Position numbers and translations under genes: made by a program. Under the pieces are notes generated by a model, which saw nothing but the letters and a program-made list of their open reading frames with translations, was not told where the DNA came from and made no database searches. From Kitasatospora sp. MAA19 (GTDB taxonomy: Bacteria; Actinomycetota; Actinomycetes; Streptomycetales; Streptomycetaceae): a stretch of DNA of 64,000 nt. The DNA is taken from assembly GCF_029894125.1 (NCBI RefSeq), contig NZ_JARXYZ010000027.1, positions 46,205 to 110,204 on the forward strand, given 5' to 3'. Positions 1 through 7,392 of this stretch are shown here, piece by piece (positions within the stretch are counted from its first letter, which is position 1; every line of letters begins with the position of its first letter).

Positions 1-259
1 CGCCGAACGCCACGGTCAGTACCGCGAGCACCGCCCCGGCCAGCCGCAGCCGGCCCGGCGCCGTCCGGGTGGCCCGTGCCAGCCGGCCCCGCAGGCCGCG
101 CGGCGCCGGCCGGGCCGCCGGGGGCCGTGGTGCCGGCACGCCGCCCGGTCCGGGCGCCGGTGCGCCCGGCCCGACCGGCGCGCCCGGCGGACGACTCGGC
201 CGTGCCGGGACTACGGCGCTCGGTGCGCCGCTACCTCCTGGTGTCGCCACCCGCCTCAT
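1..259 (-). CDS. Membrane protein with Pro/Gly-rich N-terminus (partial, runs off the left edge)
   Basis: An open minus-strand frame begins at an ATG at 259 and is still open at base 2, giving about 86 residues. The first ~55 residues are rich in Pro, Gly, Ala and Arg. A basic stretch (RGLRGRLARATR) follows, then a hydrophobic run (LAGAVLAVLTVAFG) that looks like the start of a transmembrane helix. This is the layout of a cytoplasmic low-complexity tail before the first membrane segment of a sensor or transporter. A purine-rich AGGGGAGG directly abuts the ATG, so a GTG at 250 with better spacing is an alternative start. The functional domain is outside the window and I do not recognise the family. 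Confidence 0.5.
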   Translation of the reverse strand, partial: MRRVATPGGSGAPSAVVPARPSRPPGAPVGPGAPAPGPGGVPAPRPPAARPAPRGLRGRLARATRTAPGRLRLAGAVLAVLTVAFG

Positions 260-630
260 CCTCCCCTGGGGCCGGGCCCGCTGTCCGGGGCCCGGCCGAT
301 GCCAGCAGTATGGCCGTGACTCCCCCCGGCCACACCCGACTTGCGCCGATCTTGAGCTTGTCCCGCACGGTTCCCGCGCGGTTCCCGCGTACGTGCCGCG
401 CGGTCGCCGCGTACTGTTCGAGGCCCGCCGCTCGGATGCGGGGCGGGCGGCGAACCCTCCGACGCCGGTTGCACCCTATGCGGTTCCCCCGACAAGCCGG
501 AACGGAGAGGTCCGATTGTCTCGGGCACCCCTGCCGTGACGGTGCCGCGGTACCGCCGTCGGGCCGTCGCCGCGACGCCGTCGTTCCCGGCCCGGTCGGT
601 GCGCCTCGTACGGCGGGGGCCCTCCGTACG
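260..630. other. Intergenic region, no gene seen
   Basis: This is the divergent gap between the truncated membrane protein and the nucleosidase. Frames open here have no ribosome-binding site and shift in composition without a conserved motif, so I read them as high-GC chance frames. It should hold the promoters of both flanking genes, but I could not pick a convincing -35/-10 pair. Confidence 0.5.
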
Positions 631-1215
631 ATGGGCACCATGCGCCTGCTTGGAACGATCTCGCCCGACCGCCCGCTGCTCGTCGTCGCCGTGCGCGAGG
701 AGGCCGCCCACCTCGACGACCGGCTGCCCGTCCTGCTCACCGGAATAGGGAAGATCAACGCCACCGCCGCGCTGGCCACCGTCCTCGCCCAGGGCGAGCG
801 GCCGTCCGAGGTGATCAACCTCGGCACCGCCGGTGCGCTGCGCCCCGGCTGGGAGGGCACCCACCACGTCGTCCAGGTCATCCAGCACGACTTCGACACC
901 CCCGCCCTGTACGCGCTCACCGGCCGCAGCTACGGCGCCCCGCTGGTGATCGGCAAGGGCGAGGGGCCGGTGCTGGCCACCGGGGACCTCTTCGTCTCGG
1001 ACCCGGCGGCCCGCGACCGGCTCGCCGAGCACGCCGACCTGGTCGACATGGAGGGCTACGCCGTCGCCGCCGTCGCGCACCGCGCCGGAGTCCCGGTCCG
1101 CCTGGTCAAGCACGTCAGCGACGAGGCCGGCGAGGGCGCGAGCCACAGCTGGCGCGAGTCGGTCGACGAGTGCGCCCGCCACCTCGCCGACTGGGTGACC
1201 ACCCAGGGTTGGTGA
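631..1215 (+). CDS. Nucleosidase (MTA/SAH nucleosidase-like phosphorylase fold)
   Basis: This predicts a 194-aa protein (191 if the second ATG at 640 is used). It carries the landmarks of the purine/MTA-SAH nucleosidase fold: an early TGIGKINA strand-loop, NLGTAGALR for the ribose/phosphate side, HFDTPALYALTG, the nucleoside-binding VDMEGYA and the late KHVSDEAGEGA loop, whose Asp is the usual base-protonating residue. Such enzymes cleave the N-glycosidic bond of methylthioadenosine, S-adenosylhomocysteine or related nucleosides in the cytoplasm. Here the protein is shorter than E. coli MTAN, as is common in actinobacteria. Longer upstream frames were rejected because the sequence before 631 is low-complexity and lacks a start signal. 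Its stop codon is followed in the same frame by a DinB-family remnant. Exact substrate unknown. Confidence 0.85.
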   Translation: MGTMRLLGTISPDRPLLVVAVREEAAHLDDRLPVLLTGIGKINATAALATVLAQGERPSEVINLGTAGALRPGWEGTHHVVQVIQHDFDTPALYALTGRSYGAPLVIGKGEGPVLATGDLFVSDPAARDRLAEHADLVDMEGYAVAAVAHRAGVPVRLVKHVSDEAGEGASHSWRESVDECARHLADWVTTQGW

Positions 1216-1311
1216 CGGACCGTCGGATTGCGGGTGATCGAGGAGACCGGGCGGCACGCCGGGCACGCGGACCTCATCCGCGAGCAGCTGGACGGCGCCG
1301 TCGGGCGCTGA
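1216..1311 (+). pseudogene. C-terminal remnant of a DinB/DUF664-family protein
   Basis: Directly after the nucleosidase TGA and in the same frame, about 31 codons read through to a TGA at 1309-1311. The segment VIEETGRHAGHADLIREQL matches the characteristic C-terminal helix of actinobacterial DinB-like (mycothiol-dependent, DUF664) proteins, where the spaced His residues help bind metal. No start codon or body of the domain is present. It looks like the tail of a deleted gene whose break point lies at the nucleosidase stop. The family call is from pattern recognition only. Confidence 0.6.
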
Positions 1312-1320
1312 CCGGCCCCA

Positions 1321-1350
1321 CGGGTGGGAGGGCGGCCGCCCTCCCACCCG
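1321..1350. terminator. Bidirectional terminator, 30-bp perfect palindrome
   Basis: The 30 bases form a perfect inverted repeat centred on GGCGGCCGCC with no unpaired loop in the DNA. It sits between two convergent genes, the nucleosidase side and the sigma factor ending at 1357, so it can terminate both transcripts. Confidence 0.8.
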
Positions 1351-1356
1351 CACCGG

Positions 1357-2268
1357 TCAGCCGCGGAACGCCGAGAGGTCCAGCGCCGCCAGCCGCTCCG
1401 GGTCGGTGAGCACGTCGATCGTCGCGATCACGCCGTCCACCACCGTGAACGCCATGATCGACAGCGCCCGGCCGTTGTCGCCGATCACCACCGCGCCCGC
1501 GGCGCCGTTGACCAGCGCCGGGCGGGCGAACGGCGACAGCCCGCCCCACAGCACGGCCTGGCCGGCCACCGTGGCGGCGCCCGCCAGCACCACCGTGTGC
1601 CGGGCCCGCACCCCGCCGCCGTCCGAGCGCAGCACCACGTCCGGGTCGAGCACCGCCACCAGCGCGTCCAGGTCGCCGCCGCGGGCGGCCGCGAAGAAGG
1701 CGTCCACGGCCGCCCGTTGACGGCCCAGGTCCGGATCGGGCGCCGGCGCCTGCCCCTGCACCCGGCGGCGGGCCCGGCTGGCCAGCTGGCGGGTCGCGGC
1801 CGCCGTCCGCTCGATCAGCGGGGCTATCTCGTCGAACGGCACCGCGAACAGGTCGTGCAGCACGAAGGCGACCCGCTCGGCCGGCGACAGCGACTCCATC
1901 ACCACCATCAGCGCCAGCCCCACCGAGTCCGCGAGCAGCACCTCCTGCTCGGGGTCGGCCACGCCCTCGCCGCGCAGCAGCGGGTCCGGGATGCGCGGCG
2001 CGCCCGTCTCGTCCGACGGGCCCTCCAGCGGCTCCTCGCGGCGCAGCGCCCGGGCGCGCAGCAGGTTCAGGCAGACCCGCGAGACCACCGTGGTCAGCCA
2101 GCCGGCGAGGTTCTGCACGTCGGCGGTGTCGGTGCGGTCGTACCGCAGCCAGGCCTCCTGGACGGCGTCCTCGGCCTCGCTGATCGAGCCGAGCATCCGG
2201 TACGCCACGGCCCGCAGCCGAGGCCGGTGCGCCTCGAAGAGCGCCGCCCGCGCAGATTTCTCGTCCAC
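1357..2268 (-). CDS. ECF41-type RNA polymerase sigma factor with SnoaL-like C-terminal domain
   Basis: The gene encodes a 303-aa ECF sigma factor with a GTG start at 2268 and AAGGAAT upstream. Region 2 spans about residues 8-75 (FEAHRPRLRAVAYRMLGS, then SEAEDAVQEAWLR). Region 4 spans about 115-170 (LSPAERVAFVLHDLF, then the helix-turn-helix around PFDEIAPLIERTAAATRQLASRARRR). From about residue 185 there is a SnoaL/NTF2-like domain (VDAFFAAARGGDLDALVAVLDPDVVLRS). That extra domain is the mark of the ECF41/SigJ-like class, where it modulates sigma activity in place of a classical anti-sigma factor. ECF41 factors often control a neighbouring carboxymuconolactone decarboxylase or oxidoreductase gene, but none is adjacent here. 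Confidence 0.92.
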   Translation of the reverse strand: MDEKSARAALFEAHRPRLRAVAYRMLGSISEAEDAVQEAWLRYDRTDTADVQNLAGWLTTVVSRVCLNLLRARALRREEPLEGPSDETGAPRIPDPLLRGEGVADPEQEVLLADSVGLALMVVMESLSPAERVAFVLHDLFAVPFDEIAPLIERTAAATRQLASRARRRVQGQAPAPDPDLGRQRAAVDAFFAAARGGDLDALVAVLDPDVVLRSDGGGVRARHTVVLAGAATVAGQAVLWGGLSPFARPALVNGAAGAVVIGDNGRALSIMAFTVVDGVIATIDVLTDPERLAALDLSAFRG

Positions 2269-2575
2269 CGTGTCACATTCCTTCGTCGCCGGGGGTCAGA
2301 GCAGCAGGAGCCACCAAACAACGCTGCGGCGGGCAGATCAACTCCCCGCCCGGGACGAACCGGAGACGATCGTGACGAACACCCCCGCGACCAGGGACGA
2401 CGCCGCCACTCGCACCCTGGCCGGTGCCGAACTCGGCCACCGCACCGGGGAGGAGGGCCAGCGAGGGGTGCGGCCGTGACCGATACAAGGATGAAACGCC
2501 GGTTACCGGAATCTGCTGATACCGATGAACGGATGAGACTCCCCCCAGACGAGAATCTGACATCCCGCTCCTACG
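2269..2575. other. Intergenic region between divergent genes
   Basis: This is the divergent gap between the sigma factor and the first protease. A 36-codon frame from a GTG at 2371 to a stop at 2479 has no clear ribosome-binding site and no recognisable motif, and I do not call it. A relatively AT-rich stretch around 2490-2560 probably carries the protease promoter. Confidence 0.4.
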
Positions 2576-3697
2576 GTGCCGTGCATGCCACAAACACATG
2601 GCCGGATCGGCGGCCACCGCAACCGGATCCACAGCCGAGCGCGCACCCAAGTCGTCCTGACGACAGCCGTGTTGGCAGCCGGCCTGGCGCTGGCCGCGCC
2701 CGCAGGAGCCGCCGGGGCCGCAGCGCAGGACGGGGCCGCAGCGACGGACGGGGCGGCCACGGCGAGCCGGGTGGTCGTCCATCCGGAGGCAGTCACGGCC
2801 GCGCAGCAGCAGACCGTCCTGGACTACTGGACCCCCGAGCGGATGGCCGCCCTGACGACGCCGTCGTCCGGCAATCCGCCCAAGAGCGCCCCCGACGGCG
2901 CTCCGTGGACCGGTGCCGACACCCTGAGCAGGACGGTGGGCAGGCTCTTCTTCACCAACCACGGTGAGGACGAGAGCTGCACCGCGACCGTCGTGAACAG
3001 CGCCAACCGCAGCACCGTCGTCACGGCGGGGCACTGCGTCAACAGCCCTGACCTCATTGGTGAGAACGACGAGTGGCTGTCGAACGAGATGTTCGTCCCG
3101 GGCTACCGCGACGGTCTCGCGCCGTACGGCAAGTTCGTCGCCCGCGCCGGGGTCGCCGACGCCACCTGGCTCCTCAACGACCAGCAGGACGCCCTGAAGT
3201 ACAACGCGTACGACCAGGCGTTCCTGGTCCTGAACACCAACGCCGCAGGAAAGCGCGTGCAGGACGCCGTCGGCGCCGCACAGCGCATCGGCTTCGACCG
3301 GCCGGGCAACGCCTCCGTCCACGAGTTCGGCTATCCGCGCGAGTCCTCGGGCGATCCCACCCGCGCGGGCCTGCCCGAGTACACCGGGGCCAGGCTCGCC
3401 CACTGCGTGGGACAGACCCGCGAGTACCCCGGTACCGAGAAGTACCCGGAGCCCCGGGGTCAGTGGGGCGCCCCCTGCGTGATGGGCGGCGGCTCCAGTG
3501 GCGGTCCCCGCGTCGCCGACTTCGACCCGTCCTCCGGGATCGGCACGGTGGTGGGTGACAACACCCTGGGTGGCTTCTTCGACTCCTCGGGCCGGGTCTG
3601 CGACCGCGGCGACCCCGCCTGCACCCGACACCTGGTCGGCCCGCAGTTCACCTCCGCGATCACGAAGCCGCTGTACAAGGCCGCCGAACGCTCCTGA
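2576..3697 (+). CDS. Secreted trypsin-like serine protease (S1 family), copy 1
   Basis: A 373-aa preprotein starts at GTG 2576, with ATG 2585 equally possible; neither has a clear Shine-Dalgarno. The N-terminus is a Sec signal: a basic region with RNRIHSRAR, a hydrophobic stretch TQVVLTTAVLAAGLALA and a likely cleavage after the APAGAAGA region. The chymotrypsin-fold triad is visible as His153 in VVTAGHC, Asp213 in the NAYDQAFLVL context and Ser308 in GGGSSGGP. A YWTPERM motif in the pro-region and GRLFF at the start of the mature domain are shared with the next gene. The enzyme should hydrolyse peptide bonds outside the cell. The only 54-nt gap to the second copy suggests one transcript. Confidence 0.85.
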   Translation: MPCMPQTHGRIGGHRNRIHSRARTQVVLTTAVLAAGLALAAPAGAAGAAAQDGAAATDGAATASRVVVHPEAVTAAQQQTVLDYWTPERMAALTTPSSGNPPKSAPDGAPWTGADTLSRTVGRLFFTNHGEDESCTATVVNSANRSTVVTAGHCVNSPDLIGENDEWLSNEMFVPGYRDGLAPYGKFVARAGVADATWLLNDQQDALKYNAYDQAFLVLNTNAAGKRVQDAVGAAQRIGFDRPGNASVHEFGYPRESSGDPTRAGLPEYTGARLAHCVGQTREYPGTEKYPEPRGQWGAPCVMGGGSSGGPRVADFDPSSGIGTVVGDNTLGGFFDSSGRVCDRGDPACTRHLVGPQFTSAITKPLYKAAERS

Positions 3698-3751
3698 AGC
3701 GTCGGCCGAGCCGTGCTCGAAACGAACCGCACCCAAAGGAGATTGGCGACG

Positions 3752-4801
3752 ATGTCAACCACACCCCGAGCGTTTCCCCGCAAGTTCGCCGCCGCGGGAG
3801 TCCTCCTGCTGAGCGCGACCACGGCGGCCGTGCTGCTGCCGAACACGGCCTTCGCCGCGGAACGGGAATCCGTCACCACGCATGCCGGCGCCACGACCGA
3901 ACAGGAGCGCAGCCGGATCGATGCCTACTGGACTCCCGAACGGATGAAGCTGGCGGGCGCCATGGTCCCCGAGATCACCCCCGTGCCCGAGGACGACAAC
4001 ACGCCTGACGATCCGCAGCCGCTTCCCGCGAACACGCCGGACCCCGGGGCCACGTGGACGCACGGCGGAGCGGTGAACAAGAGCGTCGGCCGGCTCTTCT
4101 TCACCTTCTCCGACGGCTACGACGGCAGTTGCACCGCAACGGTCGTCGCCAGCGCGAACCGCAGCACCGTCATCACGGCGGCGCACTGTCTGAGGGGCGT
4201 CGGAGCCGCCGCCACCGACACGACGTGGAACCACAACCTCTACTTCGTGCCCGGTTACCGCAACGGCACGAAGCCGCTCGGCGGCTTCAGCATCAAGGAG
4301 GCGGCCACCTCCTCCCGTTGGGACGCCGATCCGGGCAAGACGACCTCGGACGCTGTCGCCGTCGCCGGCTACGACGCGGGACTCCTCGTGGCGAACCCTT
4401 CGGCCGAGGGACGACGGGTCGCGGACGTCACGGGAAGCCAGAAGATCGCGTTCACCAAGCCGGCCAAGGACGAGTTCATCCACACCTTCGGGTACCCGAA
4501 GGACCGGCTCAACAACCCCAGCGCCAAGTACGCCGGATCGCGCATGATCCATTGCGCCGGACCGGCCCAGCCCGGCCCCAAGGCCCCCCTGCTGTGGGGT
4601 GAGTCCTGCGACATGTCGCACGGGGCGAGCGGCGGCCCCCACCTGGCACAGTTCGACACCCGGACCGGCACCGGCACCGTCGTCGGCGTGACCACCACCA
4701 GCGACGATCTCGCGGGCGGCCCGACCAACACGCTCTACGCCACGCGCCTCGGCGACAGCGCCCACCGCCTCTACACCTGGGCGCAGGGTCGCGCGGCCTG
4801 A
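3752..4801 (+). CDS. Secreted trypsin-like serine protease (S1 family), copy 2
   Basis: This predicts a 349-aa preprotein. The start is fixed at ATG 3752 by AAAGGAG ten bases upstream. A signal peptide with hydrophobic core FAAAGVLLLSATTAAVLL ends near AFAA. The triad is His145 in VITAAHC, Asp208 in GYDAGLLV and Ser293 in SHGASGGP. It shares YWTPERM, GRLFFT, SCTATVV and ANRSTV motifs in the same order with the preceding gene, so the two arose by tandem duplication. The pro-region is longer and richer in Pro and Asp than in copy 1. A strong hairpin lies 12 bases after the stop. The natural substrate is unknown; the paired arrangement fits an extracellular nutrient-scavenging or processing protease set. 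Confidence 0.88.
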   Translation: MSTTPRAFPRKFAAAGVLLLSATTAAVLLPNTAFAAERESVTTHAGATTEQERSRIDAYWTPERMKLAGAMVPEITPVPEDDNTPDDPQPLPANTPDPGATWTHGGAVNKSVGRLFFTFSDGYDGSCTATVVASANRSTVITAAHCLRGVGAAATDTTWNHNLYFVPGYRNGTKPLGGFSIKEAATSSRWDADPGKTTSDAVAVAGYDAGLLVANPSAEGRRVADVTGSQKIAFTKPAKDEFIHTFGYPKDRLNNPSAKYAGSRMIHCAGPAQPGPKAPLLWGESCDMSHGASGGPHLAQFDTRTGTGTVVGVTTTSDDLAGGPTNTLYATRLGDSAHRLYTWAQGRAA

Positions 4802-4813
4802 CCGTCCGTCAGT

Positions 4814-4857
4814 CCCGTGCGGCCGGCCACCGGTACATCGGTGGCCGGCCGCACGGG
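4814..4857 (+). terminator. Intrinsic-type terminator after the protease pair
   Basis: Perfect 19-bp stem (4814-4832 with 4839-4857) around a 6-base loop. It lies between the protease operon and the convergent VOC gene and probably serves both. No clear T-run follows, as is usual in Streptomyces. Confidence 0.8.
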
Positions 4858-4918
4858 CGGTGGCGATCAGGGGCTGTGCGACCGGGTGATCGGGAGCGGC
4901 ACGCCGCCGGGTGCGACA

Positions 4919-5311
4919 TCAATCGCCTGAAGAGGACATCGCTGCGCGGTCGGACTCACTGCGGAGAACACAGAATTCATTGCCCTCAGGGTCCGCGAGG
5001 ACGGCCCAGCCGGGGCCGTCCGGTTCCCGGCGATCGTCGACGAGGGTGGCCCCGAGCTTCAGCAGTCGCTCGACCTCCTCCTCGCGCGTGGTCTTCGGAC
5101 GCACGCACAGGTGAAGCCTGTTCTTGATCGTCTTCGGCTCCGGCACCTGGTTGAAGTACAGCAGTGGGCCCTCCGGCAGCACCACCTCGGTTTCCGCTGC
5201 ACCCGGCTCGGCCTCCGGATGCAGCGGACAACCGAGCACCTCACTCCAGAACCGAGCCAGTTCATAGGCGTTCGCACAGTCGATCGCCACATTCTGCAAC
5301 ACCGAGACCAT
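4919..5311 (-). CDS. VOC (glyoxalase/bleomycin-resistance fold) protein
   Basis: A 130-aa protein with ATG at 5311. The longer upstream frame is Pro/Gly-rich noise, and the fold starts at VSVLQNVAIDCANAYELARFW. That opening (a first beta strand, an acidic residue, then A.ELARFW.EVLG) and the C-terminal DPEGNEFCVL are the signature of the actinobacterial VOC/Glyoxalase_6-like family. Two beta-alpha-beta-beta-beta repeats cover roughly residues 3-60 and 68-122. Members include resistance proteins, dioxygenases and isomerases that bind metal or sequester ligands. Metal ligands are not obvious enough to name a reaction. It is monocistronic and convergent with the protease pair. Confidence 0.8.
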   Translation of the reverse strand: MVSVLQNVAIDCANAYELARFWSEVLGCPLHPEAEPGAAETEVVLPEGPLLYFNQVPEPKTIKNRLHLCVRPKTTREEEVERLLKLGATLVDDRREPDGPGWAVLADPEGNEFCVLRSESDRAAMSSSGD

Positions 5312-5524
5312 GCCCGAGAGCCTGCCCGAAGCGCCGCTCGGTCCGCTACCGGATTGCGGCCGGACAGCACCGGCACCCGGTCCGGCGGCCCGCACAGAGC
5401 GGTTGCCGCCGCCGGTCGGGTTCGGGCGAGGAGCGGGGTGGCGGCCCTCAGCGCCGCCACCCCGTTGGCTTCTCGGCACCGGGGTAGGGGTTCGTTGAGC
5501 CAAACCCCACCTTGGGGTGAAGAT

Positions 5525-6052
5525 TCAGAACGCGGTGGGTGGTTGGAGGACCAGGTCGAGGACGGTGTCCCAGTGCTCGTCGGGGGCGGTGACGATCACG
5601 TAACCGTCCTGGCCGGGGAGTTGGGGGACGAGGGCGCTGCGGCAGCCGTGGCTGTGCAGGACCTCGACGGGGACGCGCTCGCCGTTCAGCCGTAACTCCC
5701 CGGTGGTCGGCCCGGAGTCGAGCGGGGTCCAGGGTGCGCGTGGGTCGATGCGGTCGGAGTTCGCGAGGAAGTTGGCGAGTTGGCTCTCCGGGGTGGTCAC
5801 GGACTTGACCCGGTGGCTGTCCGGGACGGGCCGGGAGGTCTGGACGATCGCGACGAACTCGCGATCCAGGTGGTAGTTCAGGTCGAGGTGGCAGAGGTAG
5901 CCGTCGCTGGCCATCCGCCCCAGCAGGACGAACCACCCAGGCGGCGCGTCGCGGAGGACGGCGATCCGCTCGCTCCACTCCTCGGCGGTCTCGCGCGGGG
6001 TGGGGAGGTGGAAGGTGCGCGGGCGGTTGCTGCGGAACAAGGGATCCCCCAA
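5525..6052 (-). CDS. Hypothetical cytoplasmic protein
   Basis: The open frame encodes 175 aa from a TTG at 6052. A second TTG at 6040 has GGGGGAT just before it, and no ATG occurs until residue 48, so the start is uncertain. The protein is soluble with no signal peptide or membrane segment. Notable runs are TAEEWSERIAVLRDAPPGWF, DGYLCHLDLNYHLDREFVAI and a closing DEHWDTVLDLVLQPP. I do not recognise the family. The balanced amino acid composition and strand-typical codon bias indicate a real gene. Its neighbours on the same strand (6223-7232) form a small regulatory group, but a 170-base gap separates it from them. Confidence 0.55.
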   Translation of the reverse strand: MGDPLFRSNRPRTFHLPTPRETAEEWSERIAVLRDAPPGWFVLLGRMASDGYLCHLDLNYHLDREFVAIVQTSRPVPDSHRVKSVTTPESQLANFLANSDRIDPRAPWTPLDSGPTTGELRLNGERVPVEVLHSHGCRSALVPQLPGQDGYVIVTAPDEHWDTVLDLVLQPPTAF

Positions 6053-6222
6053 CTGGCCGTCGAATTCCGGACGTTGACCCAGTACATCATCACCCGCGTT
6101 CGACGGGCGGTGCCATCGCCCTGGACATGGGGCGTGATCGGCCTGCAGCGTCGGGCCGAGCCCGCCCGACGCTGCACTCAGCGCAACGTCGACCTGCCGC
6201 GCGATCGACTGTCGGATGCGGG

Positions 6223-6780
6223 CTACCGGGTGGCGGCTTGCGCGCGGTCGCGGCAGTGGGCCAGGGCGGGCTTGATGCGGGCGTCGGGGGCGGGGGAGGC
6301 GGCGAGCAACTCGCCGGCGGTGACCAGGGCGGTCCAGTAGTGGGCCGGGTCGCCGGTGGTGGGGCGGGGCCGGGTGGCGGCGAGGGAGAGGAAGGCGGCG
6401 GTCAGGTTCCCGGTGACGAACCAGCGGGCCAGCCCGTGCTGGTGGCCGGCGCGGATGCCGCCCAGGGCGTCGATCGCGGCGAGGAACTGGTCGACGATGG
6501 CGAGGTCGCGGTCGTCGAGCGTCTTCGGGACGTCGAACACGCCGAGGGCTTCGAGGAGTTCGCCGGTGTCCGCCTCGGAGCCCGGGCGCGGGTCGGCGAG
6601 CAGGGCGTCGAAGCAGTCGTCGAGGCGGAGCTGCGTCTCGGCGGCGGGGATGCCGAGCGCGACGCAGACGGCACGGGCGGCGCGGACGGGTTCGCGGGTG
6701 CGGCGGGCGAGGGTGGCGTAGGCGTCGGCCGGGGTCGAACCGGTGTCGAACAGGTGCCGGGCGGTGAGAGCGAGTCGCAT
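6223..6780 (-). CDS. Hypothetical protein downstream of an ATP-binding regulator
   Basis: This encodes 185 aa from an ATG at 6780. It is largely alpha-helical by composition, begins MRLALTARHLFDTGSTPADAY and has acidic helices such as LRLDDCFDALLADPRP. No membrane segment or catalytic motif is visible. It starts only 11 bases after the stop of the ATP-binding protein gene on the same strand, so the two are probably co-transcribed. Streptomyces genomes commonly pair a SpoIIAB-like ATP-binding protein with a divergent XRE/DUF5753 gene, as here, and this protein may belong to that unit. Function unknown. Confidence 0.6.
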   Translation of the reverse strand: MRLALTARHLFDTGSTPADAYATLARRTREPVRAARAVCVALGIPAAETQLRLDDCFDALLADPRPGSEADTGELLEALGVFDVPKTLDDRDLAIVDQFLAAIDALGGIRAGHQHGLARWFVTGNLTAAFLSLAATRPRPTTGDPAHYWTALVTAGELLAASPAPDARIKPALAHCRDRAQAATR

Positions 6781-6791
6781 GGAGGGCACCT

Positions 6792-7232
6792 TCAGACGGC
6801 GAGGACGGTGAGTGTGGCGACGGGGGAGGGCGCGATCAGCGCCCAGACGAACTTGCCGATGCCGCCGGCGCGGGGGCAGCAACCCCAGCGCTCGGCCAGC
6901 TCGTTGACGAGGAAGAGGCCGCGCCCGTGCTCGTCGTTGGGCGCGGGGGAGCGGAGGGACGGGCGGCCGGTGCCCGCGTCGTGGACTTCGAGGCGCAGCC
7001 GGTCGCCGATGAGGGCGAAGCGGACCTCGATCAGACGGTCGGCGGGGGCGTCGGTGTGCTGGACGGCGTTGGCGAAGAGTTCGCCGAGGAGGAGTTCGGC
7101 GATGTCGGCGTAGCGGTCGCCGGCGGGGAGCGCGGCGAGGTAGGCGCGGAGCAACTGCCGGGCGACGGGGGTGGAGTCCGGGCGGGAGTCGAGGCGGGCC
7201 GCGAACGTGCGGGGGCGGTGGGTTTTGAGCAT
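6792..7232 (-). CDS. ATP-binding protein, SpoIIAB/RsbW-like (HATPase_c_2)
   Basis: A 146-aa GHKL-type ATPase domain protein; the ATG at 7232 has GAGGT eight bases upstream, which excludes the longer frame. The Bergerat fold motifs are clear: N box LLGELFANAVQHT, G1 box VHDAGTGRP and G2 box NDEHGRGLFLVNELA. Small stand-alone proteins of this type in Streptomyces act as anti-sigma factor kinases or as uncharacterised regulatory ATPases. No sigma or anti-anti-sigma partner is adjacent. It is divergent from the XRE regulator at 7393, with which this type of gene is often paired. Confidence 0.88.
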   Translation of the reverse strand: MLKTHRPRTFAARLDSRPDSTPVARQLLRAYLAALPAGDRYADIAELLLGELFANAVQHTDAPADRLIEVRFALIGDRLRLEVHDAGTGRPSLRSPAPNDEHGRGLFLVNELAERWGCCPRAGGIGKFVWALIAPSPVATLTVLAV

Positions 7233-7392
7233 GGTGGAGTACCTCGGGGGGCGGATGGGGGAGTGCGAGAGGCGCACGCAATCACGCTCTGCATGCAAAT
7301 GACTGCGTTCTGGTCTCAATGATCGGGCTGCCGGGGTTACGGTGACGACCAAATCAGCGTGTGGAGACCCACGGCACCTGAGGGGGATTGCG

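Noticed and set aside
2371..2479. 36-codon ORF between the sigma factor and the first protease
   Set aside because: No ribosome-binding site of its own, no recognisable motif, and it is a piece of a longer chance frame antisense to the sigma gene.
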